Source: Trichopria drosophilae (taxonomy: Eukaryota; Arthropoda; Insecta; Hymenoptera; Diapriidae). From it: a stretch of 64,000 nucleotides of DNA. Shown one piece after another: positions 9,910-20,359 of this stretch. Below the pieces are notes generated by a model. The model did no database searches. It had not been told where the DNA came from and saw only the letters and a program-made list of their open reading frames with translations. The DNA lies in the NCBI GenBank assembly GCA_030407085.1, contig CM059586.1, positions 26,957,501 through 27,021,500 of the forward strand, read 5' to 3'. The translations under genes and the position numbers were made by a program. How positions within the stretch are numbered: the first letter of the stretch is position 1; every line of letters begins with the position of its first letter.

Positions 9910-12900
9910 CACATTTTATTTTTCAGCGATTTTAAGGATTATTTGTCAAATCCAAGTTTGATGAATAGAATTTATTTAAACTAAATTGTCTTTTTTTAAC
10001 AATTTTTCACGCTTTTCAATGCTTTCAACTAGATGTTTTATATTATGCATATCAACATTTTTAAAAAGTAGAAATTAATAATTTTCTTAGTCGTTCGAGC
10101 GACTCAATGGGATGTTTTCTACGTCACATATGGAACCAAATGCAAATTAAAAAATTCATATCTTGAAAATCTGTTTTTATGAGAAATTTTCGTCGTGATT
10201 ATCGAGTTTAAAGTAAAATAAAATTTCAAATATGATCATGGTTTTATACATATTCGTACACATTTTTTTTTGAGAATACGGTCTTTAGACAATTATTTTG
10301 ATGGTATTGTAAATAAAAATCCACACTTCACTTTTCGGCCTCAACATTGGTCATCTTCAGGGATCAATTCCGATGTTTCATAATTTCGTATTTGAGGACA
10401 TGTTTTTCTGTTGAATCTCGATTTGAATTTATAAGAATTATTAGTAAAAATTCAATATTGAAACAAAGATGTTGAGAAAAGATGTGATCTTGACAAATTT
10501 TTCATTTCAAAGGTCAAGAAAATTTTTATTTTATTTTAAATATGGTTTTTATTAGTTTCCGTTTATATGTGATTTTTTAAATCAGAGTTTTCGAAAAATG
10601 TTCGATGGAATCTTCAGGCTTACAGATTTCACTGAAGGGTTCCGAATAAATTGTATTCACAATTTAACAATTCGTTTTAGGCAAATAATTGCTGTCGCCA
10701 AAGGTAATTTACACAATAATAACATTATTAGTAATATACACTTAATAATATATCAGTCGTCAGAGAGTAATACGTTTTATATATTTTCAAGCCGTATTAA
10801 CGTTTCGTCAATAAAAATTTACAGTTTTCGAGGAAAGTAACATGTTCTAAATATCTCTCCATAAATTACCAAAAATAAATATAATTTTTTGTCAAAGACA
10901 TTTTGGGAATCAATCGTGTATTTTTTCTAATGTTCTTATGGTAATAAAATACAGTTTCAATACTCTAATTATTGCTTTCACTGTAATTTTTTATATTTCC
11001 AGAGGTATAATGCCAAACATTTCCCAATTTATTAAATGCACGATTATTTCTTCCAACTACTAAAACATTTAAGTAACATCAGGGTATTATACGTAATGTG
11101 AAAAAACAAACTGTGCACTAACCAACATGTTAAATAATATTGGAGAGATCGGATGATATCACATAAAGACTATCACCATACGCCTCATGAACATTATTCG
11201 AATAAAGTATAAATATATTAATTTGATATAATTCTATTTATATAATATATGATTTTTTTGAAAACAGTAATTTGATAGGGTTTCTTTAAATTCAAAAGAG
11301 CCTTTATCAAATCTATGATGCAATGTCATTCTAGTCATTAACGTTGTACACATTTTACTGATATTAATTTATTTTCCTATTATAGATTTTTTAGACACCT
11401 CATAACATCTGTGAAATGATAAGATCGCTGATGATATATTGATATATGACTATGCTTTAGCAGTAAGAACTTTCACCCCAAATTTCCACCCAAAATAATT
11501 TAGGCTTGCTTATATGTATTAGTATTTTACAAATATAAGAACAGTCAATTTATTCATAATAAACATAAATTATATATTTGTTAATAGTCTGGTTGAATGG
11601 ATCCTTTTTTTAAAATAGTATCCAAGATTTCTTGTATCAGCATCATCTGAAAACAAACAAATTTTTTCATGAACTATGAGTTACAAAAATTATATTTGAT
11701 TTAAGATTTAAATAAAATAAATAATACTCTACGAGATATATAGAGACGCTTCTGTTTTCAGTATTTAAAAAAGAAGGTAACAGGCTTACGGTAGAAAACG
11801 ACAACTATAAAAAGTAAAGTATGATACGAAATGCAGACTTTTTCAACAAATACGATTATAATTAGTATAAAACGAATAAATTAATTTAGATACATGAAGT
11901 TTTTTTTTAGTTTCTACATCGATTTGAAAATAATAATAGTTACTAACAAAATGTACAGACGTGGGTAAGAAAGAATAAAAGTAAGTCGAAATTAATAAAA
12001 AAAACTGGAGGGAAGCAAGCTCTAAAACCAAAATGTGATTACGTATTTTAATTCAAATCAATCTTGACTTCTAAACATCAGCGTGAAAAATCACAAAAAC
12101 TAAAATAAAATGAAGTTAACGCTATCATATAAGCAATTTATAAATTTACCTTATGTAATACTAAAATAGGCAAAGATTTTTTAAAATAATCATAGTTGTG
12201 AAAATTTGTATTTGATTAAATTGCGTATTTATCTACAAATTTTCTTGATAGTAATAGTTGAAAAGAAGATTGATCATAAACTATTTGTATATATTAATGT
12301 TTATTATTTTGCGGATAATTCTAAATAGTATGCTTGTATTGAAAAATTGACAATCGACGACGGTACTGTATATGCAAACGCTAAATTACATGGATAATTG
12401 TCACTAGTCTGTGATGACCGTATCATGTAAATGAAGCATCCGTTATGCATGTTGAATTGTTTAGTACCATTGGTATTAAGATTTATGCGTAAGTTAGATT
12501 ATGTAGATTTAGTATACTACTAAATACTATAATGGCCATATACGTATATTAGTACTGTAAGAGCATAGTGGCATATGTCGTAAAATTGTATAAATCTGGG
12601 CATTGATCGTAAAATTTCTCAAATCTTTTGATGCAATAAAAAATCAACAAAAAATGCAAAGAATTGGAGGCATTAAGACCACCGTCAACTGCTAGACAGA
12701 TTTGAACTAATATCTACATCTCCGCGGATCGTTTGAAACGCCAAAATTTTCCGGAAATTATTTAAATTCAAATGTTTACAAAAAATTAATAAAAAATAAA
12801 AGAACGCAATGTACGAAATAGCATTTCTATCATTTAACTTCTTTATTATTTGCAATTCTCTTATATTGATTTTAATTTGAACATTTTTTGCAAATTTTCA

Positions 12901-13270
12901 CATCTTTCGAATCGGACAACCAGTTGACGCTGTTCTTTTACTTAAAACCTCTAGTAAGTGTTAGTTTACATAATTAGGTAACTTAAGTTTTCTTATTTAA
13001 TTGCAGCGTTGATACTATTCGTAACTATTTAAAAGTCAGCTGATTTTTAGTGCATAGTTACTTTGTAATTGCACTAAAGGGAGAGAAAATGGGGAAATAT
13101 TATTGCTTAGCGTTGTTAACATTCTCCAAATTTCTTATAGTGAAGTCACTTAACAGAGATGACAGTGAAAACTAAGTATCTCTAATTGTAGAGAATATTC
13201 ACTTTTGCAAAGTGTTCCATTTTAAAAGTGAATGCATCACTCTAATAATGTGAAACTTTTATTTTACTCC
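9910..13270. other. A+T-rich stretch, no gene seen
   Basis: More than 3 kb of A+T-rich sequence with only short, low-complexity open frames on either strand. No splice-bounded coding block, RNA gene or bounded transposon is recognisable. Confidence 0.55.
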
Positions 13271-13282
13271 TAAATATTTAGG

Positions 13283-13474
13283 GTCGGAGAACAAAGTTTC
13301 GAAAATCAAAACACTCGAAAGACCAATATTCCGATGCAGCATGGCTCCAGCGTGATTTTCTTCACTTTGTCTTTGAAAATTTGGCTAAAAGAAAGCAAAT
13401 TAAAACTTGGACTCACGCAATATCGAAATTTTAGCATTTCGGGGTTTTGATTTTCGGAACTTTGTTCTCCGGCC
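13283..13474. mobile_element. Mutator-like MITE with 9-bp target duplication
   Basis: The ends are inverted copies over about 38 bp: left GTCGGAGAACAAAGTTTCGA and then AAATCAAAACACTCGAAA; right, reverse-read, GGCCGGAGAACAAAGTTCCG and then AAAATCAAAACCCCGAAA. ATATTTAGG occurs directly on both sides (13274-13282 and 13475-13483), a 9-bp duplication as made by Mutator-like transposases. The 192-bp body carries no transposase. An 8-bp reading would instead suggest hAT or P. Confidence 0.8.
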
Positions 13475-13483
13475 ATATTTAGG

Positions 13484-14040
13484 AATTGTGTTTGTGGCAA
13501 AAGAAATATTTGTTGAATTCGTAATATGAAAGAAAATATGAATTTCATATTCAAATCAGATATAATAAATAAGATATGCAGTGTCGGGGCGTTCCTTCAA
13601 TTTGTCTAATATACAGAATAGGAATACGTTTCCATAACGAGAGCAAAATAGAACCGCTAAAGTCGCAAGCGCTCCTAGCGGCCGTTAAGCTACTTACGTT
13701 TCGTCCCCAATTATTAGAAATTAACATTACTACGATTATAACTCACTTTAATGAAGAAAACTCTTTTTAGATTCGAATTTCACTACATCCACTCTTATTG
13801 GAGCGATTTTCTCAGTCCCTTTTTACAACAGCGAAATTATCACTCCAAGAAATTTAGAGAGCATCACAAACTATTTTTTCTGTCTTTATATTAGTAAGTC
13901 ATTCAATCTTCTCTTTAATTTCTCATTCAAAGTAATGTTCAATTTAAATAAATTTATTGTACCGTGTGGGATCACATGCCATTAAATGATGATTGCAATT
14001 GGATTGTTTAGAGTTTTCGAAATTAATGATGCGAACTTCT
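13484..14040. other. No gene seen
   Basis: A+T-rich sequence with no recognisable feature. The open frame at 13576-13770 has no known motif. Confidence 0.5.
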
Positions 14041-14044
14041 GAGA

Positions 14045-14119
14045 GGGTGCATCGCTTAGGTAGTAGAGCATTCGACCGGCAAATGAAAGGTACCGAGTTC
14101 AACGCCGCGTATCGAATCT
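14045..14119 (+). repeat. tRNA-derived (SINE-like) fragment
   Basis: GCTTAGGTAGTAGAGCA is a good D-arm with an A-box: stem GCTT/GAGC and a GG.AG-type loop. An anticodon arm follows, with four of five pairs (TTCGA/ATGAA) and loop CCGGCAA; position 33 is C rather than the expected T. Then comes GGTACCGAGTTCAACGCC, a weak T-arm/B-box. The 5' acceptor-like GGGTGCA has no matching 3' strand. It is therefore a tRNA pseudogene or the head of a degraded SINE, not a working tRNA gene. Confidence 0.55.
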
Positions 14120-16120
14120 TTCGAGTTTATCTCCCATTTTCTTTCGGAAATAAACAAATTACCAAACAACAAATTTTTTTAAATTTCCATCTTTTTCTTA
14201 TGATCACATGAATTCATATATGCAGTAACGTTTCTTCGTTCATTATAAAATGTTGTCAATATATTATTGTTTTTACTACTTGTTTCTACTTGGTTTGTAT
14301 ACTAATTTAATGAAATCAATTAGTTAGTAATTACAGCTAAATACTTGTTAAAATTTCGCCGACCTTGATGGAGTTTATAAGCGTGCCATTCGTCGAGTTA
14401 AACAGGTGCCGCGAACACCACCTGCATGCGGGTCTGCAAAGTCCAGCACAGTGCATTACATTTTTTTGATACTTGTAACTCTGGCGTTCTTGTACACATG
14501 AGAGAAATGACGTAATAAAAAATTATCCGTTTTTTATGAACGTACAACCAACATAATATTCAGTGCAGACTCGCACACACAGTATTTCATACGAAAATGT
14601 CAGTTATATGTGGGATATTTATTATTTTATTTATACGCCAGACAATTTTTCTTGGTTCAGTAACAAGTAGTGTTTTGGGAGTAAGGGTAAATGAAAAATA
14701 AAACATTCCGACCTTTTCTCTTTACAATGTTGTCCTCATTATGGTTTTGTATAGAAAAATTTCAACGGTTGCCGAGAAAGTTAAGTAACCAATTTTTTTA
14801 TTTTTAGCAGCTATATTTAGACCTCCCGCGGGTTTATCGTGGTTAATACATTATATTACAGAATATTTTCTGAAATAATATCAGATATTGCAATTTAGTG
14901 AAAGTAATTTACAATTTTATTTTATGATAATAACTATTGTTTAATAGATTTTTTCTTAATTTTTCATAAATGTTACTTGGTCAAAACCAATCATGCATGA
15001 AATCTGAATAACTTAAGGAAATTCAGAGAATTTCCATATTTCATAAAGATAACACTGTACTTGTTTGAACTTTTAAAATATAATCTTTAATCGGGCTGAC
15101 ACATCTTAATAAATTTTCGTAAGAAAAGTTAGATGCAGCAAATTTCACTTCAACAATTTTGAAAGGCTTAATTTGTTTCCATGTGCTTGTAATAGAAAAA
15201 CCGTTGCAATATAATAAGTACATATGCTTAAAAACGAAATTTTTATTTTTTTTAATATGTTTTCTCATACGATTACAAGTGACTTATTCTTCAGGTCGAA
15301 ACCAGTTGAATGTTATTTTACATCAACTAGCCAAAACAATGAAAACAATGGAGTTTTCAAAGCTCTTGATATATTGAGTCTTTTGATAATCACTATAAAA
15401 ATAGTTCGATTTTTTTAGAATTGATTGTAATTACATGTACTGTGAATTACTTCCATATAACTTAGTTAACTATAAAACTACCCGAAAAAAAAGATAATAA
15501 ACCAAATCTGCACGTGAAGAAACATTTTTTCATGGATAGGTAAATTGAAATGGTTGTATCTTTGGAAATATAGGAATTAATATGAATTATTTACAATAGT
15601 TTTATATATAATCTCATTCGCTTTAATTCATTCCTATGCAATTTGAACCTAACAAAGACACAATTGCTAAAAAGCTGTAAAACCATTTTGGCCTATTTGT
15701 TAAAATTTCAACTTTAAAAATATAATACTCATTCTGAGATTAATTTTCTAACACCAAGTGTCAAACTAAAAAAAAAAATATGTAAAAAGTCTTGAAATAA
15801 AAAAAATGTACTCAATAACCTTTAAAAAATTTAAATTGCTAAAAAGTTGAACTGTTTTTCTTTTCTCTATTTGTTTTTATGTCGATTTAAAACTTTTTTT
15901 CTATTTATTTGAGAGTGAATCTCATTTTTTTCGTAAAAAAGTGAAGTCAAAAATATTTCAAAAGGGTTGAGAGTTAGAAGGTTCAGGCATGAAATTACGG
16001 ATGATTTCAAGTCAAATTTAACTTATGTAGTTAAAAGACTTTTGAAGAAAGTATTGATGAATTTATCTCAATTTAGCGATTCTAAATTAAGAAATGAATT
16101 TATCGTTCGGTGATAGTAAT
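14120..16120. other. A+T-rich stretch, no gene seen
   Basis: No coding motif, RNA gene or bounded inverted repeat is recognisable. Both strands hold overlapping short frames at 15041-15418 that look like chance. Confidence 0.5.
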
Positions 16121-16124
16121 ACTA

Positions 16125-17295
16125 TCACTTCAATTTCAGTCAAGTATTGCGTAACAAAATCGAAGTTGAAAAAAATTTAAAGGTACATGTGTTCCTATTT
16201 CACGGTCGCTCTTCAAGATTGTGAGGTCAAAATTCAGTTTCAGTCATTGCGAATTCCAATACTGTGTCACATTTATAAAAAAATTGTCACATAATTTTGA
16301 AATATTTTTTTTATTTATTGTAACTTATGAAACTCAATTACAGGTTTATTAATATTCTAAAATACGTTTCGTAACATACATTAACATGAACTTTACGACT
16401 AACTACGAATTTATTTATTTTCATTAATTTTTTCTTAACTGACAATATTCGGATTCTTTTCAAAATGTGAAGAAAAGTGAAGAAAAGTGAAGAAATAATT
16501 TAATTTTTCAGAAGAAATTTTACTTTTATATACCCCACTTTGTTTTAACTACCTAAATTTATTTTAATTAATTTTTTTACATGCTAGGAACGAGGAATAT
16601 TTTAGAATTTTTCAGTTTTTTCAAGCGATATTTTAAAAAATTTGGATCTCAATTTTTGAAAATAATTTCAAACATTTACGACAAATTCTGAAAAAATGTT
16701 GGTACATTCTTTGATGAATTATAATGATTTACTATGAACTTTTGAAGGAAATTGCAAACAACAAAGAAATAATTAGAATTTATCAAAGAATGTAGCAGCA
16801 TTTTTTCATAATTTGTAGAAAATATTTGAAATATGCCAAAAAAAATATAAATAACAAATTTCTAAAAATTATCAATAACAAAATCTGGAATCTTTTGTTC
16901 TTAGCCTTTTTTTAAAAACGCTCACAATTTATTAGTTTGATCGTCCAGAAATTTGTCAAAGAAATTTTCAATGGGAACAGTATTTCGTGATCGTTAGAGT
17001 AAAAGGGGCTATAATAGCAAAATATTATCTAAAAATTCAATCTTTTTCTTCACTTTTCTTCACAGTTTGAATAGATTTCCAACATTTTGATAGTAAAAAT
17101 AAATATTTCCTATTTTGTTGAATTATTTTGTCAAATTTGGCGCCATATTACAATTCCTAGGCGTTGAAACTCAATTTTGACATCAGAATATTGAAGAGCG
17201 ACCTAGAAAATACTGGAATAAGAATCTTTCAATTTTTTTCAACTTTGATTTTGATGCGAAATAATATTGTAATTAACGCTACAGAAATGTAATTC
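16125..17295. mobile_element. Long foldback element (family shared with 52.6 kb)
   Basis: The left arm, about 16125-16268, pairs with the right arm, about 17143-17295. Diagnostic stretches are AATCGAAGTTGAAAAAAATT on the left against AATCAAAGTTGAAAAAAATT reverse-read from the right, and GGTCGCTCTTCAAGATT against GGTCGCTCTTCAATATT. Inside, three tandem GTGAAGAAAA units (16467-16497) face CTTCACTTTTCTTCAC (about 17050), and further paired words lead to the centre. No transposase frame is present. A related arm lies at 52558-52690. Confidence 0.7.
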
Positions 17296-17438
17296 CCGGC
17301 GTTAATGGGTTAAATAATGAATTTGTCGGGACGAAATATTTTCTTATTATATGGGTTTTTTTTCTTTCGATCATTAAATAAAACAATTCGATTGTATGAT
17401 AGTTAAATACTTCTTCGTTGTCAAAAATATCTATATTT

Positions 17439-17693
17439 AATAAAAAATAAATAAACTGGCCGACTTTGTCCTACAATTTAATTTATTGAAATTTTCCCTC
17501 GACGTTTCGAGCAAACTCGTCTTTATTTTCAAGAGGTTACTGCTACCTAAATTTTGAACTATTCTTCTTTTCTTTCTTTGTTGTTACTGCAGTAATCTCT
17601 TGAAAATGAACACGAGTTTGTTCGAAACGTCGAGGGAAAATTTCAACAAATTAAATGTTAGGACTACACCGACCTGTTTATTTATTTTTTATT
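17439..17693. mobile_element. Foldback element with two 105-bp arms
   Basis: Arm 17439-17543 and the reverse of arm 17589-17693 agree over their whole length with scattered mismatches, for example AATTTTCCCTCGACGTTTCG in both. A 45-bp centre separates them. The word order (GACGTTTCGA, then AACTCGT, then TTTTCAAGAG) resembles sequences I recall from the ends of Penelope-like or related arthropod elements, some of which carry hammerhead ribozymes. Here the GAACA/TGTTC stem followed by GAAAC is present in the right arm, but the CTGATGA core is not. The class is uncertain. Confidence 0.7.
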
Positions 17694-17826
17694 ATATATA
17701 CTCCTACATAACCACATAATTTATCTATATTTAATAGGTTTATAAATCATTATCATGAGGCATTCAACACTGGAATTTAAATTTCAAACAAATTACAGGG
17801 TATCAATAAAATTTAATTTATGCAAG

Positions 17827-17890
17827 CAAGACTTGAACTCGAAATGTAACGATTGATCCGTACGCGCGACCATGTCCACTAACAGTGAAG
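17827..17890 (-). repeat. tRNA-derived fragment, minus strand
   Basis: On the minus strand TTAGTGGACATGGTCGCGCG, then a short arm, then TTTCGAGTTCAAGTCTTGC give an A-box/B-box arrangement with tRNA-like spacing of about 35 nt. Several invariant positions are missing. It reads as a degraded tRNA-headed SINE or a tRNA pseudogene. Confidence 0.45.
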
Positions 17891-17989
17891 CTGAATGCTG
17901 TACATTTCGCACGCCGCGGCCAATTAGTCAAATAATTTTATAGCGACATTTCTAAATGAACCATTCGTTACTTTAACAATAATCTCACT

Positions 17990-18460
17990 CAAAACAATAG
18001 CAACCTTCTGTGTGGTCGTAAACCGAAATCGCTCGTAAGTCCACGCATTAACGTTTCGGTTGGGTGAAAGCTCCTAAACGGTGATTTAAGGGCATCACTG
18101 TCGGAGCTTTTGCAGACCTGATGGAGTCGAAATCGATAACCGTCGCGCAACGTTTTCACGTTTCCAGTTCGCAACACCGATATTTCAGGTGCATCATCGA
18201 ATGCAGGTGCATCATGAGCAAAAAAGGCGAAAGATCGATTGTCTGATGCAAAAAAGCTGAGTACGTTTCAGGTCCCTGTGCGTGTATACGGTACGGGTAG
18301 CATAGAAACGCCCGGTATTAAGCCTTGCATAGGCCGACGTAAAAGCACCCTCCCATGAACCTTTTCTGTGCGATGGACGAAGGGCGATGGACGAAGTGCT
18401 ATAGTTGAACAAGGGTGCGGTTGGTATAGTCGTGTCGCGACATCTGAACTTCAATTTTGA
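17990..18460. other. Moderately G+C-rich stretch, unexplained
   Basis: The composition rises relative to the surroundings. It contains direct duplications CAGGTGCATCAT (18188 and 18205) and CGATGGACGAAG (18370 and 18385). Two minus-strand frames (18177-17989, 18454-18212) lack known motifs. It may be a fragment of a conserved non-coding element or an unknown repeat. Confidence 0.35.
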
Positions 18461-18667
18461 CGTTTTATCAAAAAATCATTTTTATGTTCTGCAAGTTCTT
18501 GTTCGAGATTTTGTTTAAAATTGTATGTATGAATTGATCGAAATTTAAAGGTTCAAAGACTTATGATTAAAATATGATTAAAGGGTTACTGTAATAATGG
18601 AATTTTCAGTCTGAATTATTAGTAACTATTTCGGACATGACGACTTCTATCGTAAAACGTGTCGTAC

Positions 18668-19421
18668 ACTGAGAGAAACATTCATAGTTAAATTGACTAT
18701 ATCACATAGTTGGAAAAATATAGTTAAAACTACTATCAAAAATAGTTAAATGTACCACTTTCATAGTCGATTTTACTGTAATTTTGTTATACCAACTATC
18801 TTCTCATAGTTAAATAAATTAACTATGTAGCATGATTTAAATAAATATGACAAATATAGTTAAAATAATTATAATCTAGCGTAGTCCTCATTTTACACTA
18901 TGTCTAGTAGTAAATCTGTGTATTCACTATTATTTATAGTTAAATTTTGTATTTACTATAAATCCATAGTAAATACTGCCGCGCTCCGTGTGTTTTGATG
19001 CCGCCAGGTGGCGACCCGGCGTTCGCAGCTTCTTTTCATCGAGCCTGTGGCTCCCATTATTGAAGTGGATTTTCGTTTGGTCATAAAAAGCACCGTCGGG
19101 CGTCAAGCTATGATAATACATAATACATGTCGTATGCGCACGTGTATCTATAGACTAGTTACACGATATTAAAATTTGTGTGTATAATGGCATTGCATAA
19201 TACTTTGAACTGGCCAGAGTGTGACATTCACAAACTTAGGGCAGTATTAATTTTTTGTTTTTCTCTTTGTTTCTTTGTTTATCTTCAGCAGTAGAAAAGT
19301 GGACTTTTCATATGCTATGATATATATATATATATAGAGTTTACAAATATTTTTAAAAAGTAAATATTGACTCCTTTTCATATTTTTTATGACAATTGCT
19401 TATACAGTTTCTTTCAGTGAA
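18668..19421. mobile_element. CACTGAGAGAAA-ended element with G+C-rich core
   Basis: It begins with CACTGAGAGAAACATTCATA, and a matching end (reverse-read CACTGAAAGAAACTG) lies at 19407-19421. The left 300 bp is packed with ATAGTTAA and TTAACTAT words, about a dozen in both orientations. The centre (18975-19110) is abruptly G+C-rich. No coding frame is recognisable. I chose the right boundary by the terminal motif only, so it is uncertain. Confidence 0.5.
19001..19014 (+). promoter_or_regulatory. CTCF-like motif (CCGCCAGGTGGCGA)
   Basis: CCAGGTGGCGACC matches the insect CTCF core AGRTGGCGCC except at one position. It lies in the G+C-rich centre of a repeat-like element. A single motif match is weak evidence for binding. 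Confidence 0.25.
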
Positions 19422-19625
19422 GGTAGTAATTTTTTGAAATGACTATTTCAAAATAGTTGAGTCTATTTGTCTATTATGATAAATACTATTTTGAATCATG
19501 AAACAATAGTTACACTTTCTTTTTCAGAATAGTCATTTTAACTATTACCATGCCTAGTTCTCATTTCACACTATGATTCACAGTAGAAACAGGTCATTTC
19601 AATTACTTTTTTTCTGAGCCTAGGT
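19422..19625. repeat. Diverged second copy of the ATAGTTAA-rich repeat
   Basis: The stretch AACTATTACCATGCCTAGTT, then CTCATTTCACACTATG, parallels TAATCTAGCGTAGTCCTC, then ATTTTACACTATG at about 18870-18900 in the same orientation. It again has several ACTATT and AATAGT words. It appears to be an older copy of the same family lying head to tail with the first. Confidence 0.45.
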
Positions 19626-19863
19626 GAATTTTCATCCGTTTAATGGAGTCAGTTGTGGTACGAGAAATAAGAACTTTTTTCTAATTACAAATATAACAAT
19701 AACTATGATATACAATAAGAATGGAAAAATATGGAAAATTCTTTTTTTCCCCATTTTTCTGATTGGCTCATTTTTTTAATTCTGAAAATCATTAGAATAC
19801 CTGTGATTCATCACATTGATATATCGATTATATATAAGAATTGGAACTATTTCGGTGAGCCCG

Positions 19864-20359
19864 CAGTGAGAGAAATGTTTGTTTACAGTTAATGTAACAG
19901 CTTCATATTAAAGCTAACAGAATTTAGATTTTGATCTTCATGCAAGGTGCTTTATCTTGAAGTTATGTAATCTGAGATTCGGTTAAATTTGTTATGTTAA
20001 TAGTTAATATAAGAATTTTAAATATTTTTGTTAGGGTCATTTCGTAGCATATTTGCCGGCGAACAGTTTCATCGAAACAGATATAGACAAACATACACAC
20101 GCGCTGTAATTGTTGACAATCGCAGTGCAAACGATAGAATCTAATGTAAGATTTATTATCAGTTAAAGAATGCTCATTGAATGTTAAAATATACGAGTTA
20201 ATATACAATAACGTTGCTGACAGGCAGGAAAGTGCGGGTGTTTTCATCTTAAAGATACCTGACATTTTTTACTCAACAGTTACTGTTCTAACTTTACAGG
20301 TAATGTAAGAACCTTGAAATTAGCTTACATTAACTGTTAGTAAATAATTTGTCTCAGTA
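19864..20359. mobile_element. CACTGAGAGAAA-type element, 496 bp
   Basis: The left end CAGTGAGAGAAATGTTTGTT, then TACAGTTAATGTAA, pairs with the right end, reverse-read TACTGAGACAAATTATTTAC then TAACAGTTAATGTAA. This gives terminal inverted repeats of about 35 bp. The interior has no recognisable coding frame. The ends place it with the elements at 18668 and 51052. Confidence 0.65.

Noticed and set aside
14045..14119. Functional tRNA gene
   Set aside because: The acceptor stem lacks its 3' strand, position 33 is not T and the T-arm is weak; it fits a pseudogene or SINE head better.
16467..16497. CRISPR-like or microsatellite array
   Set aside because: It has only three GTGAAGAAAA units without spacers and belongs to the foldback element's arm.
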